Assembly: GCA_964411445.1 (NCBI GenBank) | Contig: CAYPLE010000007.1 | Location: 1-64,000, forward strand | DNA from: Aureliella sp964411445 | GTDB lineage: Bacteria; Planctomycetota; Planctomycetia; Pirellulales; Pirellulaceae | Direction of reading: 5' to 3' | Length of the DNA stretch: 64,000 bases | Translations under genes and position numbers: made by a program | The notes under the pieces: generated by a model | Database searches by the model: none | The model's input: the letters and a program-made list of their open reading frames with translations, nothing else | Told to the model about the DNA's origin: nothing | In this document: positions 25,309-40,300 of the stretch, piece by piece | Layout of the letters: each line of letters starts with the position of its first letter | Numbering within the stretch: position 1 is the stretch's first letter

Positions 25309-28300
25309 CTAGCTGAGCAGATCATCGAACAAGTCAGAAACTTCTTCGTCCGAGTCGTCGCTGGCTACCAGGCTGTCAAAGACGCTGTCGAAGCTAGACG
25401 ATTCGATCGACTGCATCGGCCCGTACACCAACGGCACTTCGTCAGTCGTCTCCAGGAGGACCGTATCGTACGTGATCGGCTCTTCCGAGAGAGACGGACC
25501 TGCTGCCACTAAGTTCTCCAGACCGGCGGCCCAATCGCTACCGAGTACGTCCAGCGTCCCGGAGCCTTCGCCTTCGCCTGCCCCCAAGTTGTTGAGGTAG
25601 TTGACGATGGCGAGTACGTCACTTGCAACCACGAAACCGTCTCCATTAACGTCCACGTATGGTGGAGCATTTGGAGCTGGCAGCGAGAGTCGGTCTGGCT
25701 GTCCAGAGTTGATGTAGTTGATAACTTGCAGTGCATCGATTGGCGAAATGAACCCGTCAGCATTCACATCCAGATTGTTGGTCTGGTTCTGGAATGGGTT
25801 ACCCTGGAGGTTAATCGCGTAATCTTCAACTTCGCCGTCCGGTGCAGCGCCGACAGGTGAAGCCACCGATGCGGCGTCGGTGCTGATTCGAGCACGAGCA
25901 AAAATCTCGCCGATGTGGGCATCAGCGGGCACCAGGAAGGAAACAGTGGTTTGCCCCGTGCTAATCACTCCAGACTTGACCAATTCACCGTCAGCTTGCG
26001 AGAAATCTCCGTCGCCGTTGAAGTCAACCCACAGTGACATGTAAGCGTCTTCGCCGGTCGTGTTGGTGACGTCAATCTCAACGTCTGCTTGGAAGGCTGC
26101 GATCAAGTCCGTGAACGTGAGGCCATCGTCGTTGTCCGCGTCGTCCAGCTTCGCATCAGCGTCAGCAGAAACGGTAGCACCCAGGCTCAACCCAGTGATC
26201 ACCTCGTGGCGTGGTCCGCCGTCGTTGCTTGTCGAGGCGTATGGGCTAGGAGCATCGCCATAATCCAGGCCTTCGCCCAGGAAGATGGTTAGTGTCGTTG
26301 TTCCGTCGACCTGGTTGGCCTTCAGTGGATTGCCTGCCTCGTCTTTGATCGCTCGGACACTGCCAGCTCCGACGCCAGCAACCCCCAAAGCTCCCTCGAC
26401 GACGACGCGACTACCAAACTGGCTTGTCGTAACGCCATTCAGTCCTTGAGCATCAATGGTCGACTTGATGATCCGTGCCACATCATCGGCGGAAACATTC
26501 GCTCCGGCTGGAAGTGCAATTCGCACTGCGGCTGGTTGAGCTGCGGAGCCCGATTGCTCCAGTCCTGTATTGCTCAGATCCAGTTGCGTGTTTGCGTCGC
26601 CAGCAAGGGTTACCAAGCCGTTACCAACAGCTTGTGGATTCAAGCCCAAGCCTGCTGCATTGATTGCTGTGACCAAAGCATTGGCGATGACTTGAGCACT
26701 GGCACCAGCGTTGTAGCGAACTGGAATCGTGTTCGGCGTCGTGATGCCGTTGGTGTCCAATTCGAACGTTACTGGAGATCCACTTCGATCAATGGTGAAT
26801 GTCTGACCGTCGGCCAAGCCGGCTGGCTGTCCGGCGGACAATGGAATTTGTAGACCAAACGGTGCTCGAACACCTGGTGAACCGCTGACGACCAGCCCGC
26901 TGTCCAGCGAATCGATGGCGGACAGTCGACCACCTTGGATTTGCAGGCGTCCTGGGCCAAGCTCAGCAACATCCACGTTCAATCCCGAACTGTTGATGGC
27001 GGTGGCGATTGCTCGACCAACGCTGGCAGGCGATGCACCAGTGCCGATTGAAACCAGTCGGTTTGATGGGTTGGCAATCCCGTTGTTATCAAATTCAAAC
27101 GTCAGACGTGTGTTCCCATCATCGACGGTGAACGTTGTTCCGTCTGTGATGTCCGCCGTTTGGCCGTCTGCGGTTGGCACGGACACTTGGAAGCCAAGGT
27201 CAATTTCGAAGGTTGTACGGCTACCCGATGCATCAATCACATCGAAGGAATCGCCATCTTGATATCCAGCGGCAGCACGAGCGACAATCGAAGTCTCGTT
27301 CGTGTTGATGAAGCGAATTGTGTAGACGCTTTCCGATGGCCAGACGCCCGTCAGTGGAGTCAGACGAATGACTCCGTTGGTCGAATCGTAACCGAATCGG
27401 TAGTCAGTACCTTCGACCAATGGCTGGTTGTTTCGGAAGACCAAAACGCTTGAGGAAGTCACCGTACTATGGTCGATGCCAGCTCCCTGACTTGGGTCGG
27501 TGGGCTCAAGGCCGTCGAATAGCTGGATGTCGAAGTAGCGAAGGCTGACGTTGGTCAGTTCAACAATGGACTCAGCAGGGTTCGAGTCGCGACCTGCCAA
27601 GTCGTTATCAGCAGGATTCACAACGAAGACGCTTGGGCCAATGAAGTCCGCACGATCTTGTGCACCGCGGTCCTTGAAGACGTTTTCGCCCAAACCGCTT
27701 GGCGTTTCGACCGAAGGATCGTCCACTCGGAGCAAACCGTTGATATCGGTTTGTGGTGCGAGGATCGGGGAAGGTGGCAGACCAAGTGGGCCCTTCACAG
27801 CAACCAATGATGGTCGATCTTCGAGCGAGTCAATTGAGCTATCGATTTGAGGAGCTGAAACTGCAGGGTACAGGTTTCCGCGGCCAGCACTGACAAATAA
27901 TGGCACATTGTCAGGCACAACCACTGGGAACTGTCCAAGCGTGGCTGCTCCGGAAACATCGCTTCCGTTGCGTTGGAAGATTGTTCCGCCAATTACGGTC
28001 GAGGCACTGCTCGCATCCACATTGATACCTGTCGTCGCATTGACGATGACATTATTCAGCAACGTTGCCGTAGCATTCTGAGCAACGGAGATGCCCGTGC
28101 CGCCTTGAATGTAGAAGTCAGCCGCTACGCTCGAGATCGCACCCACTGCGTCGATATCAGCACCAACGCTGTCGCCCGATTGCGAACCTTGGACGCCGAT
28201 ATCGGTAAGACGAACAAAGGCAATTCGGCTATTCGTATTGAAGCCCGCGGCATCGATGTCCAGCAGCGGATTCGCTGCCGACGCAATTCCGATGGTCGTA

Positions 28301-31300
28301 TATCGGTTTCCATCAGCACTGACTTCCACCAGAACTTCTTCTGAATCTCCGACTTCGAAAACGGCCAAGTCAGGGTTGGCGTCGCCGGATCCAGTCAACA
28401 AGTTGTTGTTGAACTCGAGAACCAAGCGGCCCCCGCGACCCAAGCTAACCGCACCTTGGCCAGCAACGGGTTCGCCACTGCCAGAGTAGTTTGGAATACC
28501 CAGAGCGTCATCCGCAACGTCTAGTCCGGCTGCTGGAGCCGGGCCACCGGTTGCAAGTGGTGTGTATTCAGTCACAGCATCAGCAAATGCCAACGAACCC
28601 AAATCGAATGCCGTGTTGCCGAAGATCAGTGGCGAGAACTCAGTAATGGTCGAGACTTGGCCGCTGAGGATCGTGTTGTTCACCAAGCGTACGAATGGTA
28701 CTGCTGCATCTGGTAGGCCTAGTCCACCAGCGTCTCCGGTAATGTTGATTCCACCGGCAGCATTGCCGATGAATTCACTATTAATGATCACCGCACCGGG
28801 CGCCAGTCGTTGATCGTTGAGTGTGACCGTATTACGGGGCGTTCCAGGCACAGGAGCATTCGTTGTAGCATCGCGAGGAGCAGCCGCAATCGTCGCACCG
28901 AATCCAGCCGCATTGCTAATCTTCGAGTTTGCGACAACAACCTGTCCTTGCGGTCGCTCGCGGTTGCGAGCTCCATCGCCATCGGAAACGATTTCGGTTC
29001 CGATCGAAGAAGGGATCTCGACCGATGCATTGCCGATCAGAACAACTGTATCACTGGTTGCACCGATTCGGTCGTTGTTCAGCAGGTTGCCTGAAACGTC
29101 GATCAATTGCTGAATGCTTGGAGAGTTCAACAGATCTCGGAAGCGAGCTGCGATCGTTCGGCCGCTTTCGGCTGAGCTGCCACCGTTGAGTGGATCGATG
29201 ACGGCACTGTTGTACGGCAAAGCAATATTGCCTGGCATGACGTCAACACCGTCATTTACATCGTCCATTTCGAAGGTGACAACGCGTGGACCGTCGCTGA
29301 CTGTGAAGGTCGCACCAGCAGAAATTCGCGAAGCGTCGTTGAACTGGATCGCGAGCCCAGGAGCCATGCGCGAGTTTGGAGCAAAGGTGTCAGTAATCGT
29401 AATGCCGGTCAGGTTCGGAACACCGTAGTCTTCGCCACCTCGGATCTCAAGCTGGTAAGGACCGGTCAGAATCTGGTTGGTTGCTTCAGGGTTCGGAATG
29501 AAGTTCGTATTTCCACCCGTTGAACCAAGTGCCATTTCGCCGCGACCAGCGATGCCAATGATGATGTCATCAATGTACGCACCTTCGAAGTTATTCGCCT
29601 GGGCACGTTGTGGACGATTGAACGAACCTGTGTTGTCTCCGACAAATCGAGTCGTCAAGCCAAATGGGCCAGCGTTGGTCACATTCAGTCCTGTCAGGTC
29701 GATCGTATCGCCACCGCGGATCTTGTAGCTATCGATGTCGTCGTTGGCGAAGTGAGCCGCAACAGCTCGTTGCAGTTCTTCGGCAACCTCTTGCGTTGTC
29801 ATCGCTGCATTCACGTTGATCGGAATGCCATTGGCACCTGCTTGGCCTTGAAGCCCAATTGGAGTGCCAGGAGTGACGCGAACAAGCGACGCACCGGAAA
29901 GTTGAAGGCGGTTGCCAGAAACGATTGGGGTGATGGCACGAATCACTTCGATGACCAACTCGTAGTCACCACTGCTTCCGACTGCCGCCGTGCCCTCGAG
30001 AGCTGGGTTGTAAGCTTGGTTCCCGGCTCCACTAACACCGACATAGTAGATGCCAGTCTTAGGCGCGGTGAAGACGATCTCACTATCGCTGGACCCAACA
30101 ATGTTGTCATTGCTGAACAACTGATTGCCCTGCTCATCAAAGACTCGCAAATAGCTATCGAGCGAGCTGCCAATGGTGGCTGCATTCACATTGATCGTGA
30201 CTTGGCTGCCTGCTTCGATATCCATGCGAATGATGTCAACGTCTTCGCCAGCGTCTGCTAGGTTAACGTTGTCGCCGATGTTGCCCGTCCCGATGACACG
30301 AACCGTCTCGCCCTTGATTCCACTTTGGGATGCCTGCGGGAGAGTGTCGTTGACTTCGTCGGCATAGCCAACACCACTTCGTGTTGGAACGTTTGCGGCA
30401 GCATTTAGGATGGCGTCCCGAAGTGCGTTCGCAATGGTCTCTGCATCGTCCGAAGCTTGGAATGGAACCGGGATGTCTGGAGCAAGTACTGATGGACCAG
30501 TGCCGTCGGTGAAGACATAGCGGTTGCCCTCAATGACAACACTGTCACCGGAGGTCAGTGAGCTTCCACCAGGCAGCGTTAGGGTTGGGCCCATTTCGAT
30601 TTCGAATCGCTCGCCATTGATAACCAGCGTTTCGCCATCTACAAGGCGATCGCCTGAGATGGTGCGGATCTCTGGACCGCGACCGCCTCGCCGTCCGTAT
30701 CCAAAACCTGCACCGGTCGAGAATTCGATTCGCAGTTTGACATTCTTCTGCCCAGCCAGAGCATCGAGGGGAACCCGAGCTTGTCGCCAGGTGCCAGTGT
30801 TGTCGAACAGCTCTTGGACTTGGCCAGGAGTTCGCCCTGGACCAGAATCGTTGGTGGCAAGGAGTTGCCAGTTTCCGTCTTCACCGGAAGCGTACACACG
30901 AAGGGCGTCAAGCATGTTGCCGCCGTTCTGGTCTTGTGTTTCCAGGAAGTAATTGAAGTAAAGCATTGGCAGGTCGGCTTCCCCGATTCCTTCCAAGCTG
31001 AACGGAACACTTTCGATCGCTCCAGCAGCTCCGCCTGCGAAGTCGTAGTTGACCACGCCAGAGTCACCGAAGTAATAGCTCGCTCCACCGTTTGTGTTGC
31101 CACGCGAACCGTTGCCGGTTGCAGGCAAGCCGTGACCTGGGTCGTTCTCGCGGTTCGTATTATCACCAGTGTTGGTGATGCCCCAAGGGTTGGACTCGTT
31201 GGGCGCGAATGCGAGACCGTTTGCACCGGATAGGCCGGTCGAAACCGAAGTGGCACCATTGGCAAATACAGGTGCAGGTCGGCCAGCCGTGTCGAACGCG

Positions 31301-34300
31301 TGGATCACACCCGCTCGATCAATCCCGAGCAGGACTTGTACTCCACCGGTCAAAGATCGGTCCGGTCCTGCCACTAGCCCGGTGAATTGAATGCCTTGCA
31401 ATTCATAAGACGTTTGAACGTATGTATTTGCAGCAGGGAAGATTCCCTGGCTAGGCGTCGTTGGGTTGGCAATGCGGTAAAGTCCGCCAGCGTCAGAGAC
31501 GGCGTACAGAACGTTGCCAACTGTCGCGATACCACGAATCAGGCCACCAGGAGCGACACCGCCACTGTTCAGCGGGCCGTCATTTGCAATGGTTGCACCG
31601 AAGAGTTGGATTTCGTTACCGTTGGTGGTTGCCGAAAGTCCGACAATGCCAAGACCGTTGATGGCTTGAGCAATGCGATCCGCGGTTGTCGATGCCGTGT
31701 CTGAGGCGAGTGAACGGATTGCGATGAATCCAGCTCGCACAGCGCCGGAGCTACCTTGGTCAATGAAGATTCCTGCGTCTTCCAAATCGGCGAAATCTGC
31801 AGTATCAGCTCCCGAGAAGTTGATTCGGCCGGCTTCGTAACCGACGGTGATATTGCCAGGCATGGCAGCCGCGATTGCATCGACCAGTTCACGTTCCGTA
31901 GCCGCTTCAGAAATCGGTACGCGAATGGCCGCTGCATCTGAGACGCCAAGGGAGCCGTCAATCGAAATACCCGAACCTGTCACCACGGCCGGCTCGGTAT
32001 CAGAAGCTCCGACTAGCGAGATGCGATTACTGCCGGTCGTGAACTGAGCTCGAACACCAAAGTTCGGAGCAAAGTTGATGGCATCAACCAATGCCTGCAC
32101 CATCTCGGCTTGAGTCGAAGTTGCCGAGTAAGGCACACGAATGTTGCCGACGCCGACCATCGAGTTGTTGCTGTCGAATTCGAACACCAATTCCGTGCCA
32201 GCCGTGTTTTGGACGCGGACAGTTGAGCTATCCGCCAAGCCGGAACCGTTGACTGCGTCAATCACGATGATTGACCCAGTATCAAATTCGTAGGTCACGC
32301 CATCGACGAGGAATTGCATTTCGTCTTGGACGAAGAGCCCCGCCAACGGGTCGTAGTTGATCAGTGCTTCTGGACCAAAGTCGAACTCGAAGTCCAAGTT
32401 CAAGGGAAGCCCCGTAGTGCGATCTACCAAGCGGAAGGTGTCACCGTCACGCAGCAGGAACTGTGCGTTGCCAGCAACACTGGCCGTGGCTTCTCGTGCG
32501 ATCAACAATCCTGGCTGAGTCGCATTCGGGTCTGATGTTTGGATGACACCGCGTTCTCGAACCGCCGTACCAGCTTCATCGGAAATCGGAATGTCAGTCT
32601 TGTCGATCCCAGGTGCACTGATTGCCGCGCCCGTGTTCTCATCGAACTCGTACAGAATATTTGCGAAGTAATCAACGTTTGGTCGCGCGGTGCCGACGTT
32701 TGGACGAGTTTGGGTTGCACCCGGTGGTGTACCAAATGAGTTGCCAGGTGAAGGACGATTGCCAACGAAGAAGCCTCGCTCAGCGCCAAAGACGGTGCCG
32801 AAGGTAATTGCTTCTGGGTGAACACCATCATCGCTGTCCGCTACAACTGGTGGAGTCTGCGTTGTATCCAGGTGCGACGTCTGCAGACCTGTGCTACCAA
32901 TCGTCGTGAAGACGCCGGTGCCAGTGTCGATGTCGACATAGTTGATCAAGCCGTCTGGGTCCGCTCCGGCTGTTCCACCGATGAATGCGCGTGTGAAAGC
33001 GTGGAGGTCGCCGTTGTCACGGAACGCGATATCTTCTACGTCGCCGCCCTGCTGGGCAAAGAAGACAGCTTCTTCGCCAGTGAACGGGTTAACGCCATAG
33101 ATTCGCGTCGCAGCCGAATCGAAGCCGCCTCGGCCAGCATCGCGACTTACGTACAAGTTCAGATCGCCCAGTCCGTACTCAACGATTGCATTATTGTCGA
33201 ATAGGTCAGGGACGATCGGTCCTTGAGCGGTCGATCCACCATTGAAGCTCACGTGCTCTTCTGCGATCAACTGCACGCCTTCGATTGGCTGCAATCGAAT
33301 TAGTGGAGACGCATTGGATCCGTCGGTGAATTGCCCAATGACCTCAGGGATCTGGCTACTGTTGGTGATCGCAACGAAGTAGCGTCCCGATGGAAGTTCG
33401 TAAGATCCAATGAATGGGTCCAAGCTGCCAGCACTGCCTCGTGAAAGGTCGGAGTTGTCCGACGCGTTCAGCGGGCTAGCTTGATCGTCGACTAGGTTGC
33501 TGCCAAGTCCACCCAAGAGCAGGTTGCCGGCAGAATCAAAGACGTACATCGAAACGTCGGGGCGACCGATGCCGTTTGCATAGTCAATGTCCAGTACCGT
33601 GGAGAAATACTCGCGGATGCTCGATGGGCGAATGCGTTGGTAGTCGATGTCAAACGAGAACCAGTCAACGTCGGTCGTTGTATCCAGGTTGCCAGCAACG
33701 CTAATCGCCTGACGGTTGGTCTGAAGCAAGTTACCAAGTGCTTGAGCATTTGCAAACGCGCTGTTGGATTCTGTGGCTGGGTCGAGGATGCCATCGCCGT
33801 CGATGTCACGCACTTCTACTTCGCCATTCTCGCCAAGCAAGGGTGAGTTGGTTGGAACGCCAACCAATTCGATACCGTTTTGAGCGAATCGAATGTCAGC
33901 GTAGTTCAGGCTTGAACCTGGAACTTCGTCAACTTCGGTCAAGCGGATTTGGAGCTGGTAATTTCCCTTCGTCAATCCACTCGCTACCTCGGCAGGATCG
34001 GTCAGCTTGCTGGCTGGATCGCCTTCACTCAGGCTGCTACTTCGTACGCGAACGTGGTAAAGATTGCTCGTTCCCGCTTGCCCAGGCAGACTGACTCGCA
34101 TGCCCGCGTCTTTAGGGTTGGTGCTGAATAGATCTTTGGGTGCACCGGTAGCGCTGGTGTAGTACAGTTCCGCTGGGCTCGATCGAAGCGGGTTGACCGA
34201 TTCGACAGGCAAGCCGTTAACCTGCAGCAGACTCGGGTTGGCTTCTTCCTCAAGCGAATTGTCGCTAAGAGCCAGTGTGTTGCCGTCAGCGTCAACCAGC

Positions 34301-37300
34301 TCAACCACGGTGTCCAACGCGTTGTTGGTGCGGTCGATATCTAGCCAGATTTCAGTGCCAGCTTGAGCTGTGAATGAGTACACATCGACATCCGAAGGCG
34401 CCGCGATGGTGGCTTGCAGGTGGAAGCCGAGGCGGGTGTTTTCATCGCCACCCTTCAAGTCTGGAGCAAGCGTTCCCAGGTACTGACTTGTGCTCGGCGT
34501 TTCATTGGCTCGCGGAGCAGTCGACAGGGCAGACTCCGTTTCGTTGCTGACTGCAACATTGCGGTCGTTGCTGTTTGAGTCCAGCAAAACGCTGCGCCAA
34601 TCGCCTGATGTCGCCTGCGAAGCCGGGTTGCGAGCAACCAACTCCAGGAAACTGGTTACGCGGGCCGATGTGGCCGTTGGGTTTACTCGCCACGCAAGCG
34701 CGGTCGTAATATCTGCAAGCCCGTAAGCATCGCCAAGCTCAGGATCGACAAACGGTGTCAGGTCTGTCGTGTCGATGTTTCCAGCAACAGTGTAACTTGT
34801 TCCGGTCGTTTCGATCGCGGTAAGTAGATCTCGGTATTCGTCAGCCGCCCATCCTTCATAAGTGGCGTTTTCTAGCTCGCCCGGAGTCGATGTGTAGACA
34901 CCACCTTGCGAGAAGCCGATGCGCTCTGGTCCGTCAATCGTGAAGGCTCGGAAATCAGCTTCGCCCGGCGTGCCTGTTGTATACAGCAAGTCATCCGACG
35001 GCCCGAGAACATCTTCGTCGAGGTAATTGATTACTTGAAGGTCGCCCAGTGGCGTGTCACTGTCGAGGATGATGGTGTTGAAGACTTTAGCAATGCCGTC
35101 GTCTAACCGCGACTCCACTCGCCAGCGGACTGGACCGTTGGCACCGGCAAAGGTGCCTTCGCTGGCGACCAAGTCAGAAGCGATCAAGGTTGGGGGCAGC
35201 GTGATCGTCGAATTGCTGAGATCAATCGCTTGACCATTGCCACCAACATCAACGAAGTTCAAGAAGTCAAAGATGAAGTCCTGATTGATAAACGTTTGAG
35301 TGTTACCAACTGCTGTTACACCGCCACCACCGAGGAAATTGCTGCTGCCGCCCGGTCCGACTGAGAAAGCGAACTGGCCGGGGATCCCGGGTTGTACGTC
35401 GTTGTCAATCAGCGTGCCGTTGTCAATTTCAGGGCCCGTTGGCAACAAGCCAGTGTCAGTGAAATTGTTCGTGTCTGTTTGAACGTTACCGTCGAGCGTG
35501 AAGCCAGCGCCAACGGTTGAATCGGAAAGGCTGGTCAGAATAACTGGGAAACCTGGCTGACCAACAATCTGCAGCGAGCCGCCGATTCGATCAGCGTTGT
35601 CCAGCGGCAGTCCACCAGCGGAAAAACCAGCGGTATCACCGCCCAGTTTCACAACAAGGCTTTCGTTGTTGGCGCTTTCCAGCCGCAGACCACCAAATGC
35701 ATGGTGGTCAGGAATGCGGATTTCTCCCTGAACGATATGAACAATATCGGTATCGTCCCAGCGGCCTTCGGTAGTCAGCGTGCCTTCGCGGACAAGAAGC
35801 CCATTGAGCCCGTTGTCATCAATTGTGTTCTCTGCAACCAATGGACCTCGGTTGCCAACGCCGTCTTCGTAACGATCAAGACGACCCGTGCTACGGCCTT
35901 CGTCTTCGATTGCATAGTGATTCAGCGAACTCACATTGGCGCTGATCGCTGGACCATCGTTGTTGATAATCGTGTTGCCCACGATAATTGGCTGAGCACC
36001 GCGAACGAAAATCGCTGCAGCGGAGTTCGTGCCTCGACCGCCACGATTCGCATCCGTGGAGGTTTCTGCACCAGATGCGGATAGTTCAACGCGGCTGTTT
36101 GTTAGCCGGAGATGGCTCTGGTGAACTTCAATTGGGGCAAAGTCAGAGAAGCCACCTTCGACGCGAGTCGTACCACCGCCGTAGGCTACCACGGCGTAGT
36201 CCAAACTGGCCTTGGAGGTGTGTCCAATGTAAACACCGCCCCAGTCGCCGCCCTGAGCAACCTGAGAGCCAACACGATTGGCGGTGTCAAACGTTCCGCC
36301 AGCACCGTAACGGTTGTCATTGAGTGACGTGAACACAACCTTATTGCCATCGGTGCCTTCAGCAATCAACTGAGCACCCATGTGGACGTCAATGCGAGCA
36401 CCTTGGCTTTTGATAACGGTGCCTGGATCGATCACCAGCCGCGCATTCGGACGAGCGATAACATTATGGACCTGTTCCGGCAAAGGAACGCCCAAATCAA
36501 CCCCGCTGTCGACGAAGGTGCCGATCGAAGCTCGCAGTTCGCCGACGAGCGTGTAAGGGCCCGAGCCGTCGGAACTGCTGCGATAAATTCGGTTCACATC
36601 TGTCGGGATGTTCGACAGTACAATGCTCCCAACTCCAACGGTACGGATGCTGCGAGTAGGCTCAGATGCTGGGCTCTCTTCGCCCGCACTGTCAACTGTT
36701 GTAAAGCGATAACGATATGTTCCGCCGGATAGCGTGCCACCATTTTGCGCGGTCAGTCTGGTGCTAGTCGTCGAAGGAGCTTGGACTTCTTGGAGCGCGC
36801 CACCAGGCGTCCCCAGGATCTCCAGGTTCTCGGGAATGTAGTGGACGACGCCGGTGTCGTCGAAGCGACCAGGTACAGTCAGTTTCTCGACTTCTGAAGG
36901 CGTGCGAACGCGAACTTGCAAGCCGTTGATCGAATTGCCTGTCAAACGGTTGCCGTAAAGTTCAGGACCAACGCGATCGTAGTCCACGCTAAACGCAGCA
37001 ACATTGCCTTGTTCAGCAGGAGTCATGAAATTGGACTCAAGGAAGCTGTCAGGCGTTGCGCTCATGGCAGCATCGGCGCTGGACGAGATCGAACTGTTGA
37101 CGATCGTCGGGCGAGCGTCAATCATTTGAATCGGAGTGATGACCTGTGACAATCCATCGACGACGACTTGACCACCACCGTAGCGAACATCGGCGTGGCT
37201 GACCCAGTTTAGGAATTGCCCTTGGTCTTCCAAGTTTTCGCGGCCAGGATTGGTGTCGTCAATTCGGGTGCGGAAGTCGATGCCGCCCCAGTCACCAGCC

Positions 37301-40300
37301 GAAGGAACGCTACCAACGACGGCTGAATTGGCATTCATCCCGATGTTCGGGTCGTTCAAGCTAGTGAAGAAGACTTCGCCAGAAATCGGTTGGTTGTCGC
37401 CATCGACAAGCACTTGACCAGATGGAGATTGAAGCGTTGGTGTACCGAGCACCAGCAGGCTACCGGCACTGCGGTCAACGCTAACGCTGGTGCTGCCAAC
37501 GCCCACTCGAGCGCGGCGTAGCTTCAGGATGGCTCCAGCGTCGATCATGACCGACACGTCACGTGGCACATCAAAGGTTGCACCATCAGGGAGCGGCCGA
37601 CCGAGATTATCGAAACCAATTTCGTAAGCCAGATTGTCGCCTCGGGACGCAAAGCTCTTATCTGCACCGCCGTTACCGACGATACGAACCACATCACCTG
37701 GGCTAGCGGCGCTCAACGCATCATCGATGTTCTTATATGGGGCGCCGACGCTTCCGTTTCCGCCAGCCGCAGCAGACTTGTCAACGAACTTTGTGTTCGT
37801 GTCAGCCGATGGGCGGAACCAGAAATTGAATACGCCGCCGGGAGTACCATCGCCGTCACCATCAAACTCCGTTCCGGTGATCGAGTCACCATCGCGAAGA
37901 ACCGAATTTGCAGGAGGTTGGAAGTCCATCCGCAACTGATACGCACCTTGGCTGCGTCCGCCAATGCCAGTATCAGAAATGACCGGATCGTAGCTGCCAT
38001 TGCCACTGGCGCTGACCCCCACGATGTAATTCCCTGACTCCAAGTTCAACTCGAGGAATGAGTCAGAGCTGTAGTAATCGTCGTTGCGAGCGATTTCGTC
38101 CCAACCGCCAAGGTCGTTTTGTTCGAAGAGACGGATCTGTGAGTCCAGCAAGCTGGCTTCACTCATGCGTTCAGCGAAGGCTTCAATACTAACGCGACCG
38201 TCGATCGGAAGACTGAACTGATAAAGGTCGATGTCCTTGCTGTCTGGGCGGTACAAGTATTGCCCATGAACAATGTCGGCATCACCAGGCATTACGATTT
38301 CGGTACCCACGCCGGGAGCGAAAACGCTGGCGAAGGACTGAATGGTCATTTGCTCAAGTTCATCTGCGTCGCCCAAGCCCAAGAGCTTTCCAATGGCTTG
38401 CATCGCAGCACGCTGGAATTCCCCCGCGAACTCATTCCGAGCCGACTGACTGAAGTCTTGAATGTCCAGCACGGTGCCTGGTTGACCATTGCTGATCAGG
38501 TTGCCAGCTTCGTAGAAGGTTAGACCAGGCTGATTGTTCTCAGCAACGCCCGGCGTCGAGCCGCCAACGACGTCTGGGAATGGCACGATGGCTCGCATGT
38601 CACCAACGCCAATCGTCAGCCCAAGGTTGTCGCTTTCTATGAAGCGGACGCCCAAGTACTGCTCGTACATCGTCAGAACTTCTCGAACCCGCGTCTTCTG
38701 CGTTTCGGTGATCGCATTGAGAAGCGTTGATCCGTTTAGAACCCCCAGTTGCCCTTGGAAGTTGTAGTAGAATACGCTTGTGCCATCGACCGTATCAGCG
38801 CCGAGTCGCAAATTGTCCTGGATGCGGATGTTGCGGTTACCAGGTTCATCGCTGCCGCCCGGGAAATCGAGCAAAAGCGGTGTTTGATTCTCGATCTCAG
38901 AGTCGATGATGATCGACTGCGAGCCGCCTGCACCGGGCGTCCAGTCCGCGGACAAGTCCGTTGCGTTAGCAAAGGTGTCTGCAGGATCGATGGTGATCGC
39001 ATCAACACTGGCCGGTGCAAGTGGTTGAGCCTCGTCGGTGCCAATTCGCAGCCGCAGTTCTTGTCCACCAGGAGCATACTGATCCAGGGTTCGCGCAAAT
39101 CGCAACGACACGCGGTGCGATTCTGGGTAATAGCGAATACGAGTTGGTGTCTCTGGAGCGGAATCGTCCGACGAATCCAACGTGCCTTGCGTGGCGATCA
39201 GTTGGTAAAAAGCAGGGTTCAATACGCCCGTTTGACCGCTACCACTAGTGAATGTGATTGTGTCGCTGTTCTGCAGGTACAGAGCGCCTCGTTCGACAGT
39301 CAGTTGTTGCAGCGTCAATCCATTGACCGACCGAATCGACTGAAGGTCGATCATGTCGTCGTCGCTCAGGTAGACGTCGATCTCACTCGTTCGGTTCCAG
39401 GTGAGTGCTCCAGTCACCGGATCACGCGAAACAGGTTGTGGAACCACCGATGCAACTTGCGCACCCACGTTCAGATCAAAAGCGATCGAGCGAGAAATGC
39501 CACAATCGAAAGCATCACCATTGATGTTGCGAAGCGTGCGTACGCCCTGGCCAAGGATTTCTATGCGATAGCGATCGTCCGGCAATGGCTCGGAGAATCG
39601 CATGATGACTTCACGATCGCTGTCACCGATGCCTACGTAGGCTGGAATGATCTCAATGTCCGTGACGCCATCGAGCGTCAGAGGCGAATAAGTGATCGGG
39701 GCATTGCCGATTCGTGTCGAACCTGAGCCGCTGACCAGTTGTGCTTCGACCAGTTGGCTGGCAAGCGTTTGGGACGAGTTTAATGCGTTGACGAAGTCAT
39801 TGACCGTCGAAGCGTTTCGAGGATTGCTGTTCAGTTCGACATTAATGTTCTTGCCATTGACGGTGACGACTGGCGCGCCGGGGCCGCCACGATCGCGCGC
39901 TGTCACACTGACCGTAATGCCAAGACCGTTGTTTCCGCCTTCTCGAGCCACCAAGCGGACTTCGAGCGTATTGTTGATACCAAAGTTCGTCGATGTCTTC
40001 GCAGCGTTTGCACCGGTCAGAATCAACGGCTGGCTAACATCGGTGGTTCGACCAATGGCAATCGTTTGGGAACCGCGCAGCCGCAACGCGTAGGCGATCC
40101 GAGTGACTGGCGTATCTTGTTGCTGGTCAAAGGCTTGCAACAAGTCCTCGACTCGCGTTTCCAATGCAGGATTCGAGTTGAGCTCGACGTTGATCGTCCG
40201 CCCCTCGACGCTCACAATCGGCTCGCGAGTATCGCTTCGAGCGACACGGGTGAACTCGATGCGAATTCCATTGCCGGCTTCGCCCGGCTCAGTCGCATAA

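Noticed and set aside
38749..39726. Plus-strand 325-codon open frame antisense to the giant gene
   Set aside because: It mirrors the codon structure of the minus-strand gene, has no start signal or recognised domain, and lies wholly inside it.
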